DNA of 64,000 nucleotides from Thalassobellus sp050294475. GTDB lineage: Bacteria > Bacteroidota > Bacteroidia > Flavobacteriales > Flavobacteriaceae. The DNA is taken from assembly GCA_050294475.1 (NCBI GenBank), contig JBNKOE010000012.1, positions 62,001-126,000 of the forward strand. Direction: 5' to 3'. Of the stretch, positions 35,500-44,353 are shown in pieces; the stretch's first letter is position 1, and every line of letters starts with the position of its first letter. The notes under the pieces were generated by a model that worked only from the letters and a program-made list of their open reading frames with translations, did no database searches and was not told the origin of the DNA. Made by a program: the position numbers and the translations under genes.

Positions 35500-35542
35500 T
35501 TATATATTCTTCGGGCTATCTTTGTAATTGTTACAATTACAA
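35426..35542 (+). promoter_or_regulatory. Attenuator-type RNA region of the thr operon
   Basis: Four pairing options can be read. A hairpin TTCCTTTT/AAAAGGAA (35426-35446) lies early in the leader and could pause RNA polymerase. CAACCC/GGGTTG (35480-35495) surrounds the end of the leader peptide. TTGTAATTG/CAATTACAA (35522-35542) lies after the stop and is followed by a T-rich stretch. The octamer GTAATTGT at 35524-35531 can pair either with ACAATTAC inside the Thr codon run (35470-35477) or with the identical ACAATTAC at 35533-35540. A ribosome on the Thr codons would decide between these. Which state stops transcription, or hides the thrA start, is not clear from inspection. Confidence 0.65.
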
Positions 35543-35581
35543 TATTTTCAATTATTATTTCAATTATCAATTCATTAAAAA

Positions 35582-38026
35582 ATGAAGGTTTTAAAATTTG
35601 GAGGTACTTCAGTAGGATCCTCAAAAAATATAAATAACGTTATTAATATTTTAGAAAAATATGCTAATAATGATTCTGTAGTATGTGTGGTTTCAGCTGT
35701 AGGTGGCATCACAGATAAATTACTCTTAGCAGGAAAACAAGCACAAAATAAAGACACAAGCTATACAGAAACTTTTAGCGTAATTAAGGATATTCATTTT
35801 ACTATTATAAATGAGCTTAATCCTAATAAAAGTGATAGTATTATAAACTATGTAGATAAAAAATTAAGCGACCTTAAAAGTTTATTAGATGGTATTTATT
35901 TAATAAATGAATTATCGCCTAAAACATCAGATAAATTAGTCAGTTTTGGAGAATTGTTATCTTCTTTCATTATAGCTGAAACTATGAAAAACAGAGGTTT
36001 ATCTACTGAACGTAAAAATTCACAAGAATTAATGATTACCAACTCTAATTTCACAAAAGCTGAAATTAATTATGGTATCACTAATAAAAATATACAAGAT
36101 TATTTTAAATCAGCTTCACAACAAATTACGATTCTCCCAGGATTTGTTTCAAAATCTGTAAACGGAGAGCAAACAACACTAGGTCGAGGTGGCTCAGATT
36201 TTACTGCTGCCATTGTTGCTGCTGCTTTAAACGTAAAGCAATTAGAAATCTGGACAGATGTAAGTGGTATGTTTACTACCAATCCAAAATTGGTAAAACA
36301 AGCCTACCCTATTGATAAAATATCTTATCAAGAAGCTATGGAATTGTCTCATTTTGGTGCTAAAGTTTTATACCCACCAACAGTGCAACCTGTTTTAGAT
36401 TTGCAAATTCCTATCCATATTAAAAATACATTAGAACCAGAAGCTATTGGTACTATTATTTCTAATGACGTAACACATTCTACATCGCCTGTAAAAGGTA
36501 TTAGTAATATATCAAATATTGCTTTATTAACGTTGCAAGGTAGTGGAATGGTTGGTATCCCTGGGTTTTCTAAACGTTTGTTTGAAACGTTGTCACAGGA
36601 AAAAATCAATATTATAATGATTACACAAGCATCATCTGAACATTCTATATGTTTGGGTATTGATGAAAAAGAAGCAGAAAGTGCTAAAATAGCTATTGAC
36701 GCAACTTTTGAAAATGAGATTGCTTTACATAAAATAGATCCTATAATTATTGAAACCAATTTATCAATTATTGCGCTTGTTGGTGATAATATGAAAAATC
36801 ATCAAGGTATTAGCGGAAAAATGTTTAGTACTTTAGGTAAAAACAATATTAATATTAGAGCTATTGCACAAGGCGCTTCAGAAAAAAACATATCTGCTGT
36901 AATAGCCGAAAATGATGTAAAAAAAGCTTTAAATACGTTGCATGAACAGTTTTTTGAAGCTAAAACAAAACAGCTTAATGTTTTTATTACTGGTGTTGGA
37001 AATGTTGGTGAGAAATTAGTTGAACAAATAAAACAACAACGTAAATACCTTAAAGAAAATCTTAAAATTAATTTAAGAATTGCAGGTTTATCTAATTCTC
37101 GAAAAATGATTTTTGATGAAGATGGTATCGATTTAAAAAACTGGAAAGATTTATTAGCTAATGGCGAAACAGCTAGTTTAGAGGGCTTTTTTGAAAAAAC
37201 AAAATCATTAAATTTACGCAATAGCATCTTTGTTGATGTTACTGCAAACAAAGATGTTGCAGGTTTATATGCAAACTACTTACGTGAAAGTATTGGTGTG
37301 GTAGCTTGTAATAAAATTGCTTGTTCAAGTGAATACGAAAATTATAAATTGTTAAAACGTTTATCGCTTAAGTATAATGCTCCTTATTTATTTGAAACTA
37401 ATGTTGGTGCAGGTTTACCTATTATTGATACACTTAACAATTTAATTGCTTCGGGTGATAAAGTAAAATCTATACATGCCGTATTATCGGGAAGCTTAAA
37501 CTTTGTGTTTAATAATTTTAATGACACCACTAAGTTTTACGATATTGTAAAGCAAGCTGGCGCTGAAGGTTATACTGAACCAGATCCTAGAATTGATTTA
37601 AGCGGTGTAGATGTTGCTAGAAAAATTTTAATTCTTGCAAGAGAAAGTGGTATGGAAATGAATTTAGAAGACATTGAAAACATACCTTTCTTATCTGAAG
37701 CTGGTGTAAAAAGTAATACTGTTGATGATTTTTATGAAACATTAATAGCAGATGAAGCACATTACCAAAGCTTATTTGCTTCCGCGAAAGCGAATAAAAG
37801 TCAGTTAAAATATGTAGCTGCTTTAAACAATGGAAAAGCAAGTGTAAGTTTACAAGAAATACCAGAAGGACATCCATTTTATAATTTAAAAGGAAGTGAT
37901 AACATCGTAATGTTTTACACAGAGCGTTACCCAGAACAACCTATGATTATTAAAGGTGCTGGTGCTGGAGCAGATGTAACTGCTTCTGGATTATTTGCAG
38001 ATATTATAAGAATAGGAAACAATTAA
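35582..38026 (+). CDS. thrA: Bifunctional aspartate kinase / homoserine dehydrogenase
   Basis: An 814-aa fusion. Aspartate kinase occupies about 1-285 with KFGGTSVGS (5-13) and LGRGGSDFTAA. Two ACT-type regulatory segments follow (about 305-460: MVGIPGFSKRLFETL and GISGKMFSTLGKNNINIRAIAQGASE). Homoserine dehydrogenase occupies about 465-814 with the GVGNVGEKL nucleotide-binding loop near 470 and the VLSGSLNFVFNNF and GYTEPDPRIDLSGVDVARK segments. It makes homoserine from aspartate and is usually inhibited by threonine through the ACT domains. It starts 82 bp after the leader peptide stop. Confidence 0.95.
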   Translation: MKVLKFGGTSVGSSKNINNVINILEKYANNDSVVCVVSAVGGITDKLLLAGKQAQNKDTSYTETFSVIKDIHFTIINELNPNKSDSIINYVDKKLSDLKSLLDGIYLINELSPKTSDKLVSFGELLSSFIIAETMKNRGLSTERKNSQELMITNSNFTKAEINYGITNKNIQDYFKSASQQITILPGFVSKSVNGEQTTLGRGGSDFTAAIVAAALNVKQLEIWTDVSGMFTTNPKLVKQAYPIDKISYQEAMELSHFGAKVLYPPTVQPVLDLQIPIHIKNTLEPEAIGTIISNDVTHSTSPVKGISNISNIALLTLQGSGMVGIPGFSKRLFETLSQEKINIIMITQASSEHSICLGIDEKEAESAKIAIDATFENEIALHKIDPIIIETNLSIIALVGDNMKNHQGISGKMFSTLGKNNINIRAIAQGASEKNISAVIAENDVKKALNTLHEQFFEAKTKQLNVFITGVGNVGEKLVEQIKQQRKYLKENLKINLRIAGLSNSRKMIFDEDGIDLKNWKDLLANGETASLEGFFEKTKSLNLRNSIFVDVTANKDVAGLYANYLRESIGVVACNKIACSSEYENYKLLKRLSLKYNAPYLFETNVGAGLPIIDTLNNLIASGDKVKSIHAVLSGSLNFVFNNFNDTTKFYDIVKQAGAEGYTEPDPRIDLSGVDVARKILILARESGMEMNLEDIENIPFLSEAGVKSNTVDDFYETLIADEAHYQSLFASAKANKSQLKYVAALNNGKASVSLQEIPEGHPFYNLKGSDNIVMFYTERYPEQPMIIKGAGAGADVTASGLFADIIRIGNN

Positions 38027-38098
38027 AACCTCATGGAATTGCATAAAAAAAGTGTTCTTTTTTGTTCTAGTGCAGCCGAAAACTATTTAATTGACAAG

Positions 38099-39022
38099 AT
38101 GAATGAAATAAAAATATTTTCTCCAGCAACTGTAGCTAACGTATCTTGTGGCTTCGATGTTTTAGGATTTTGTTTAGACAGTGTTGGAGACGACATGGTA
38201 ATTAGAAAAATAGATAAAAAAGGAATTTATATAACAAAGATTGAAGGTTTTGATTTGCCTTACGAAACAGAATTAAATGTGGCTGGTGTTTCTGCTTTAG
38301 CTATGTACAATAGTTTAGATTTAGACTTTGGCTTCGAAATTGAAATTTATAAAAAAATAAAACCAGGAAGCGGTATTGGTAGTAGCGCAGCAAGTGCTGT
38401 AGGAAGTGTTTTTGGAATGAATGAACTTTTAGGAAGACCTTATAACAAAACCCAACTTACTGAGTTCGCTATAAAAGGTGAAGCTTTAGCAAGCAAATGT
38501 GAGCATGCTGATAACCTTGCTCCTGCTCTTTTGGGTGGATTTACACTGGTAAAAAGCATATCACCACTACAAATACTAGAAATTCCATCTCCAATTGAAT
38601 TATATGCAACTATTATTCATCCACAAATAGAAATTAAAACATCAGAATCAAGAGCCATACTTCCAAAAACAGTATCACTCCAAGATGCTATCACACAGTG
38701 GGCAAATGTTGGTAGTTTAGTACATGCATTACATACAAATAATTACGATTTAATTGAAGATTCGTTACAAGACGTAATTGTTGAACCTCATAGAAGTAAA
38801 CTTATTCCTCATTATAATGAGGTTAAAGAATCTATGATGAAAGCTGGAGCATTAGGTGCTGGAATTTCTGGATCTGGACCTTCAATATTTTCTTTAAGCA
38901 AAGGTTTACAAAATGCTAAAAATGTAGAAGACGCAATAAGAAAAGTATATTCAAAAACAAATATCAAATTTGATATTCACGTGTCAAAAATAAATACTGA
39001 AGGTATTAAAATAATCAATTAA
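38099..39022 (+). CDS. thrB: Homoserine kinase
   Basis: A 307-aa GHMP kinase. I prefer the ATG at 38099 because the protein then starts MNEIKIFSPATVANVSCGFD, the normal beginning for ThrB; an in-frame ATG at 38033 would add 22 residues unlike the family. The ATP-binding loop PGSGIGSSAASAVG is near residue 95 and the C-terminal GAGISGSGPSIFS is intact. It phosphorylates homoserine. It is second in the thrABC operon. Confidence 0.93.
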   Translation: MNEIKIFSPATVANVSCGFDVLGFCLDSVGDDMVIRKIDKKGIYITKIEGFDLPYETELNVAGVSALAMYNSLDLDFGFEIEIYKKIKPGSGIGSSAASAVGSVFGMNELLGRPYNKTQLTEFAIKGEALASKCEHADNLAPALLGGFTLVKSISPLQILEIPSPIELYATIIHPQIEIKTSESRAILPKTVSLQDAITQWANVGSLVHALHTNNYDLIEDSLQDVIVEPHRSKLIPHYNEVKESMMKAGALGAGISGSGPSIFSLSKGLQNAKNVEDAIRKVYSKTNIKFDIHVSKINTEGIKIIN

Positions 39023-39034
39023 TTATTTACGTTT

Positions 39035-39120
39035 GTCATTTTGACAATAGGAGAAATCACATTGCAAAAACTAAAATTACGAATTACTAATAAATAGATT
39101 CCTGCCTTCGCAGGAATGAC
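39035..39120. repeat. Two REP-like intergenic repeat units between thrB and thrC
   Basis: The first unit is GTCATTTTGACAATAGGAGAAATCAC (39035-39060). The second is a perfect small hairpin ATTCCTGC-CTTC-GCAGGAAT (39098-39117) bounded by GTCATT-type ends on the opposite strand. Both are of a kind scattered in intergenic regions of many bacteria, including Flavobacteria. They are GC-richer than the surroundings. Here they sit inside the thr operon and may form mRNA structure between the two genes. Confidence 0.55.
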
Positions 39121-39126
39121 AATAAA

Positions 39127-40419
39127 ATGAATTACTACAGTTTAAACAAACAAGCACCAAACACATCGTTTAAAGATGCTGTTATAAAAGGATTAGCACC
39201 AGATAAAGGATTATATTTTCCAGAAAGCATAACGCCCTTACCTAAAGAATTCTTTGATAATATTGATAATTTATCATATTCTGAAATAGCTTTTGAAGCT
39301 ATTAAACAGTTTGTATCACCAGAAATTCCTGAAGCTGTTTTAAAAACAATTATTGAAGAAACTTTATCATTCGATTTTCCTGTAGTAGAACTAAATAAAA
39401 ATATTTCTACGTTAGAATTATTTCATGGACCTACCATGGCGTTTAAAGACGTTGGTGCTCGTTTTATGGCGCGTTGTTTAGGATATTTTAATAAAGAAAA
39501 CACTAATGAAGTTACTGTTTTAGTAGCTACATCTGGAGATACAGGTGGCGCAGTAGCTAATGGTTTTTTAGGCGTTAAAGGTGTAAATGTTGTTATACTT
39601 TACCCTAGCGGAAAAGTAAGTGATATTCAAGAAAAGCAATTAACAACCTTAGGACAAAACATTAAAGCCTTAGAAGTTAACGGTACATTTGATGATTGTC
39701 AAGCTATGGTAAAAACTGCCTTTTTAGACGATACTTTAACTAGTAAAATGCAATTAACATCAGCAAACTCCATCAATGTAGCGCGTTGGTTACCACAATT
39801 ATTCTATTTTATGTTTGCATACAAGCAATTACATAATCAATATAAAAACATTGTGTTTTCGGTACCTAGCGGAAACTTTGGAAATATTTGTGCCGGCATG
39901 ATGGCTCAACAATTAGGGCTACCAATCAATCATTTTGTAGCATCAAATAACGCTAACAATGTCGTGACCCGTTATTTAATGTCACAGCTATACGAACCAA
40001 AACCATCTGTACAAACCATTAGCAATGCTATGGATGTAGGTGCGCCAAGCAATTTTATCAGAATTCAGGAAATTTATAAGAACAAATTTGAAATGCTAAA
40101 AGATAACCTGTCTTCCTATAGTTTTTCAGATGAAGAAACCAAAGCAGCCATGTTAGACATCTATAATAAATACAACTATGTAGCTGATCCTCATGGTGCT
40201 GTGGGATATTTAGGTTGTAAAGCTTATTTAAAGGAACAACCCAATGCTCACTGTGTGTTTTTGGAAACGGCTCACCCAACAAAATTTTTAGATGTAGTTG
40301 AAGATGTTATTAAAGAAGAACAAGCACTTCCAGAACAAATTCAATCTGTTATGGGACAAGAAAAAGTATCTGTTGTCATTAGTGTTTATGATGATTTAAA
40401 AACTTTTTTACTTAAATAA
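39127..40419 (+). CDS. thrC: Threonine synthase
   Basis: A 430-aa PLP enzyme. The cofactor lysine is K107 in MAFKDVGARF. Phosphate-binding and substrate segments ATSGDTGGAVANGF, SANSINVARWLPQ and VPSGNFGNICAGM are present. It converts O-phosphohomoserine to threonine and completes the thrABC pathway. There are 105 bp between thrB and thrC, filled by two repeat units. No separate promoter is clear, so it probably depends on the leader-controlled transcript. Confidence 0.95.
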   Translation: MNYYSLNKQAPNTSFKDAVIKGLAPDKGLYFPESITPLPKEFFDNIDNLSYSEIAFEAIKQFVSPEIPEAVLKTIIEETLSFDFPVVELNKNISTLELFHGPTMAFKDVGARFMARCLGYFNKENTNEVTVLVATSGDTGGAVANGFLGVKGVNVVILYPSGKVSDIQEKQLTTLGQNIKALEVNGTFDDCQAMVKTAFLDDTLTSKMQLTSANSINVARWLPQLFYFMFAYKQLHNQYKNIVFSVPSGNFGNICAGMMAQQLGLPINHFVASNNANNVVTRYLMSQLYEPKPSVQTISNAMDVGAPSNFIRIQEIYKNKFEMLKDNLSSYSFSDEETKAAMLDIYNKYNYVADPHGAVGYLGCKAYLKEQPNAHCVFLETAHPTKFLDVVEDVIKEEQALPEQIQSVMGQEKVSVVISVYDDLKTFLLK

Positions 40420-40528
40420 ATGAGGTATTTCTTTAAGTAAAAAAGGAATATCATCACCCAGAATAATAAAATTCACCCTATAAACTTAGATTATCAGAAC
40501 ATAACTTAAAAAACATACTCTTTATATC

Positions 40529-41557
40529 ATGCGCAAACTTAATTTTATATTTATAGTAACTCTATTATCTTTTACATCTTACTCATGTGAAAGTTCATCA
40601 GATATTAACGATTCTATTACTGACGAGACAGAACAAACACCTACCAACTACGCAAATGCAGTAGAAGAGCATGGTCAATTACGGATTGTTGGCACTCAAA
40701 TTGTGGACAAACATGATAATCCAATACAATTACGAGGTATGTCTTTGTTTTGGAGTCAATGGATGGGGCAATTTTATAATGCAAGTGCTATAGCATGGTT
40801 AAAAAATGATTGGCAATGTAATATTGTTAGAGCAGCTATGGCTATAGATCATGCTGGCTATTTAGAAAATCCAGAAGTTGAAAAAGCTAAAATTAAAACC
40901 GTTATAGATGCAGCTATTGCTGAAGGTATTTATGTTATTGTAGATTGGCATGATCATGAGGCAGAAAATCATTTAGAAGAAGCTAAGGCTTTTTTTGCCG
41001 AAATAGCTAAAACTTACGGAAACAAACCTAATATTCTTTATGAAATCTATAACGAACCATTAAATGTATCTTGGACAGAGGTTTTAAAACCATACCATGA
41101 AGCAGTTATTACTGAAATACGCAAGCATGATCAAGATAATGTTATTATTTGTGGTACAAGAAACTGGTCTCAAAATGTTGACGAAGTAATTGATAATAAA
41201 ATTAATGACTCAAATGTCGCTTACACGCTACACTATTATGCTGCAACACATAAACAATCATTAAGAAATATTGCTGCTCAGGCAATAAATAATAACATTC
41301 CTATTTTTGTAACAGAATTTGGAATAACAGAAGCCTCTGGTGATGGAAAAATTGATGAAGTAGAAAGTAACTTATGGTGGGATTTTTTAGATCAACATAA
41401 AATTTCATGGTGTAATTGGTCTATTGCAGATAAAGACGAACTCTCCGCAGCCTTAGTTAGTGGTGCAAATGCAAATGGTAATTGGTCTAGTTCAGATATT
41501 ACTACCTCTGGTACCTTAGTAAGAAACGAAATAAAAAGTAAGAACAAATCGTATTAA
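40529..41557 (+). CDS. Glycoside hydrolase family 5 cellulase, lipoprotein
   Basis: A 342-aa protein. A lipoprotein-type signal ends at Cys20 (SYSC), followed by a Ser/Asp/Thr-rich linker to about residue 45. The TIM-barrel GH5 domain has the acid/base Glu176 in YNEP and the nucleophile Glu263 in TEFG, with VDWHDH and LHYYAATH around them. It most resembles subfamily 2 endo-1,4-beta-glucanases. It would cut beta-glucan at the cell surface or in the periplasm. No SusC/SusD or other CAZyme gene is nearby, so this is a lone cellulase and not part of a utilization locus. Confidence 0.9.
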   Translation: MRKLNFIFIVTLLSFTSYSCESSSDINDSITDETEQTPTNYANAVEEHGQLRIVGTQIVDKHDNPIQLRGMSLFWSQWMGQFYNASAIAWLKNDWQCNIVRAAMAIDHAGYLENPEVEKAKIKTVIDAAIAEGIYVIVDWHDHEAENHLEEAKAFFAEIAKTYGNKPNILYEIYNEPLNVSWTEVLKPYHEAVITEIRKHDQDNVIICGTRNWSQNVDEVIDNKINDSNVAYTLHYYAATHKQSLRNIAAQAINNNIPIFVTEFGITEASGDGKIDEVESNLWWDFLDQHKISWCNWSIADKDELSAALVSGANANGNWSSSDITTSGTLVRNEIKSKNKSY

Positions 41558-41611
41558 TCTATTTCTTTTTCTCTTTTTTTTAAAGACATAGGATTGTTTT
41601 TTGTAATCTTT

Positions 41612-41788
41612 TTAATTATTTCTCATAAGCATATTTAGCTTTTCGTTATAGGTTTTAAATAGATTAAGTTGAATTTCAGCAAATAAATAACTTCTATCAC
41701 TAATTAATGTACAATTTGCGTATTTGCATCCTAATCTCTTTAAGATAATTGATGTCATATACAGTAGTAAATAAAAAAAACTAGTCAT
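41612..41788 (-). CDS. Possible 58-aa small protein in the gap before gcvT
   Basis: On the minus strand an ATG at 41788 opens 58 codons ending in TAA at 41612-41614. The product starts MTSFFYLLLYMTSIILKRLG and ends KLNMLMRNN, giving a short hydrophobic N-terminus and a polar C-terminus. A second ATG at 41758 would give 48 residues. I recognise no family, and promoter evidence is lacking. It may be a chance frame in this AT-rich 352-bp gap, which otherwise holds only the gcvT promoter. Confidence 0.25.
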   Translation of the reverse strand: MTSFFYLLLYMTSIILKRLGCKYANCTLISDRSYLFAEIQLNLFKTYNEKLNMLMRNN

Positions 41789-41844
41789 AAGTTTTTTTTC
41801 ATTCTTTTAACTTTTCATAAAAACTCTCATCTATATTTTTTCAA

Positions 41845-41852
41845 TACATTTG
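41845..41852 (+). promoter_or_regulatory. Putative -7 promoter element of gcvT
   Basis: TACATTTG is an exact TAnnTTTG match, 57 bp upstream of the gcvT ATG. A small hairpin TATTTCC/GGAAATA (41872-41893) follows in the 5' UTR. I see no glycine riboswitch. Confidence 0.5.
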
Positions 41853-41909
41853 CTCAACAAATTTTTAAAGATATTTCCACTTTATCGGAAATAAAAAAAC
41901 ATATTTTTT

Positions 41910-42989
41910 ATGAAGAATACTGCTTTAACATCAACTCATGAAGCTTTGGGAGCCAAAATGGTACCTTTTGCTGGTTTTAATATGCCTGTTCAATATGAAG
42001 GTGTGAATGCCGAACATGAAACAGTAAGAAAAGCTGTTGGAGTGTTTGATGTTTCACACATGGGTGAATTTTTAATAGAAGGCGAACACGCCTTAGATTT
42101 AATTCAAAAAGTATCAAGCAACGATGCTACAAAATTAACCATTGGAAAAGCTCAATATAGCTGTATGCCAAATGATAATGGTGGTATAGTTGATGATTTA
42201 ATTATTTACAAAATAAAAGAAGAAACCTATTTATTAGTTGTAAATGCTAGCAATATTGAAAAAGATTGGAATTGGATTCAATCTAAAAATGATGTTGGTG
42301 CTAGCATGCGCAATTTAAGTGATGATTATTCATTACTCGCTATTCAAGGTCCTAAAGCCATTGAAGCAATGCAAAGCTTAACAAGTCATGATTTAGCAGC
42401 TATAAAGTTCTACAACTTTGTAATTGGAGATTTTGCAGGTATTGAAAATGTTATTATTTCAGCAACTGGTTATACTGGTAGTGGCGGATTTGAAATTTAT
42501 TGTAAGAATAACGAAGTAAAACAAATTTGGGATAAAGTATTTGTAGCTGGAGCCGAATTTGGTATTAAGCCTGTAGGCTTAGCAGCTCGCGATACGCTTC
42601 GATTAGAAATGGGCTATTGCCTTTATGGTAACGATATTGATGACACCACCTCTCCTATTGAAGCAGGATTAGGATGGATTACAAAATTTACAAAAGATTT
42701 TACAAATTCTAAAGCCTTAAAAGCTCAAAAAGAAAACGGTGTAGAACGAAAATTGATTGCTTTTGAACTTGATGAACGTGGAATACCACGTCATGGTTAT
42801 GATATTGTTGATGGTAATGGAAATAAAATAGGAGAAGTAACATCTGGTACTATGTCTCCTAGCTTAGGAAAAGGTATTGGCTTAGGTTATGTACCTACTA
42901 TTTTTGCCGACGTTAATAGCAAAATTAATATTCAAATACGTAAAAATGCCATTCCTGCTACAGTTGTAAAACTGCCTTTTTACAAATAA
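41910..42989 (+). CDS. gcvT: Glycine cleavage system aminomethyltransferase (T protein)
   Basis: A 359-aa folate-dependent enzyme. The N-terminal FAGFNMPVQYEG, the DVSHMGEF segment, LAARDTLRLEMGYCLYGND, and the C-terminal EVTSGTMSPSLGKGIGLGYV are all typical. It takes the methylene group from the aminomethyl-H protein to tetrahydrofolate. The P and H protein genes are not nearby, as is common in Bacteroidota. Confidence 0.94.
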   Translation: MKNTALTSTHEALGAKMVPFAGFNMPVQYEGVNAEHETVRKAVGVFDVSHMGEFLIEGEHALDLIQKVSSNDATKLTIGKAQYSCMPNDNGGIVDDLIIYKIKEETYLLVVNASNIEKDWNWIQSKNDVGASMRNLSDDYSLLAIQGPKAIEAMQSLTSHDLAAIKFYNFVIGDFAGIENVIISATGYTGSGGFEIYCKNNEVKQIWDKVFVAGAEFGIKPVGLAARDTLRLEMGYCLYGNDIDDTTSPIEAGLGWITKFTKDFTNSKALKAQKENGVERKLIAFELDERGIPRHGYDIVDGNGNKIGEVTSGTMSPSLGKGIGLGYVPTIFADVNSKINIQIRKNAIPATVVKLPFYK

Positions 42990-43115
42990 TATACGCTAGG
43001 TCTCCTTGTTTAAATAAAAAAGGAAATTCTAAATTAGGCATGTTAGCACTTGAACAATTTACAAGCCAAACAAAATTATCTGTTTCTTGTTAATTGTTTC
43101 CATGAAGTTTGATGT

Positions 43116-43946
43116 ATGATAAAACGAAATAACAAGCATAGAATTTTAATTTTAGGTGCCAGCGGATTTTTGGGTGGTGCAATTTATAAAGAACTTTGCT
43201 CCTATTTCAAAACCTTTGGCACTTATAATGTTTCAAATAAATCACTAGAAAAAAACAAACACTTTTTTCAATATAACATTGAAGAAGATGATGTTTATGA
43301 AATTCTAGAAATAGTAAAGCCTACTATTATTATTTCTGCACTTCGTGGCGATTTTGCAGCACAATTTATTGCGCATAAACACCTCGCTGAATATGTGTTT
43401 TCTACTAAAATTAAAATTCTATTTTTATCATCAGCAAATGTATTTGATGGGTATAGTAAATACCCAAGCTATGAACTAGACAAAACGTATAGTAATAGTA
43501 TTTACGGACATTTTAAAATTAAAATAGAAAACATGCTTTTGCGATTACCAAAAACACAAGTTGCTATTATAAGATTACCTATGGTTTTTGGTTCAAAATC
43601 TCCAAGAGTATTAGAAATTAATCAAAATATAAAAGAAAAAGAACCAGTAGAAGTATTTCCTAATTTAATAATGAATGTTACTAACGACAATAAACTAACG
43701 CAACAAATTCATTATATTATTAATAGAAATAAGTCTGGAATTTTTCATTTAGGCAGCAAAGATTTGGTACATCATGACGATTTTATCAAAGAAATTGTTA
43801 AGTCTTTAGAGCTTAAAAACGTTATATATAAACAAGTTTATACAACTAACGACGATAGATATTTAGCTGTATTACCAAAATTTAATAAGCTACCAAAAAA
43901 CTTACATTTATTTAGTCAAGAAATTTTAACAGAATTAGAAATATGA
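43116..43946 (+). CDS. SDR-type sugar-nucleotide reductase/epimerase-like protein
   Basis: A 276-aa extended short-chain dehydrogenase. The cofactor loop is GASGFLGG (residues 14-21 or so), and the catalytic pair appears as Tyr and Lys in YGHFKIKIE. It resembles RfbD-like dTDP-4-dehydrorhamnose reductases, but no rhamnose operon is close, so the substrate is open. The gene lies 126 bp after gcvT on the same strand. Confidence 0.78.
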   Translation: MIKRNNKHRILILGASGFLGGAIYKELCSYFKTFGTYNVSNKSLEKNKHFFQYNIEEDDVYEILEIVKPTIIISALRGDFAAQFIAHKHLAEYVFSTKIKILFLSSANVFDGYSKYPSYELDKTYSNSIYGHFKIKIENMLLRLPKTQVAIIRLPMVFGSKSPRVLEINQNIKEKEPVEVFPNLIMNVTNDNKLTQQIHYIINRNKSGIFHLGSKDLVHHDDFIKEIVKSLELKNVIYKQVYTTNDDRYLAVLPKFNKLPKNLHLFSQEILTELEI

Positions 43947-44001
43947 AATTTCAAATGATTAAATTAGTAAAATTACTGACACTAAAAAAAGTATCTTAAT
44001 T

Positions 44002-44295
44002 ATGAACAAATTATCTGATGATGATATAGAAAAAAAGCTGTTACAATTTCCAGATTGGGAATATTACGATAATGCAATTCATGCAGAATTTGAATTTGAT
44101 AATTTTAAGGACTGTTTTAGTGCTATGAGTCGTATTGCATTTGAATGTGAAGCCTTAAATCATCATCCAGATTGGGCTAATGTTTATAATGTTTTAACTA
44201 TTTCTCTTTCTACACATTCGGCAAATGGTGTTACCAGTTTAGACTTTAAATTGGCTAAAGCAATTGAAAATATTGTAGAACCTGATGAGGAATAA
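44002..44295 (+). CDS. phhB: 4a-hydroxytetrahydrobiopterin dehydratase (pterin-4a-carbinolamine dehydratase)
   Basis: A 97-aa protein of standard size. The active-site pattern is EALNHHPDWANVYNVLTISLSTHSANGVTSLD, seen here as ALNHHPDW, LSTHSANG and LDF. It recycles the pterin cofactor of aromatic amino acid hydroxylases, or has a related role in pterin metabolism. No phenylalanine hydroxylase lies in the window. Confidence 0.92.
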   Translation: MNKLSDDDIEKKLLQFPDWEYYDNAIHAEFEFDNFKDCFSAMSRIAFECEALNHHPDWANVYNVLTISLSTHSANGVTSLDFKLAKAIENIVEPDEE

Positions 44296-44326
44296 TTTGC
44301 AATTAAGAACTAGGTTTTTAACTTTG
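44296..44326 (+). promoter_or_regulatory. Canonical Bacteroidota promoter of yebC
   Basis: TTTG (44296-44299), 19 bp spacer, TAACTTTG (44319-44326): both elements at the usual distance. It starts one base after the phhB stop codon (44293-44295) and is 27 bp upstream of the yebC ATG. Confidence 0.7.
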
Positions 44327-44353
44327 TTCGTTTAAATATTAAAACATAGTATT

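Noticed and set aside
35337..35585. An 82-codon frame overlapping the thr leader and ending at the thrA start
   Set aside because: It is in a different frame from the Thr-rich leader peptide, consists mainly of Tyr/Asn/Phe from AT-rich DNA and has no domain features. The 35-codon leader explains the region better.
36349..37251. Long minus-strand frames opposite thrA (about 136 and 149 codons)
   Set aside because: thrA is a complete, well conserved gene; these are shadow frames in the opposite strand.
38033..38098. Longer start for thrB (22 extra residues)
   Set aside because: The extra residues do not look like homoserine kinase, while the ATG at 38099 gives the standard N-terminus.
41872..41893. 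A glycine riboswitch in front of gcvT
   Set aside because: Only a small TATTTCC/GGAAATA hairpin is present; none of the conserved glycine aptamer features can be seen.
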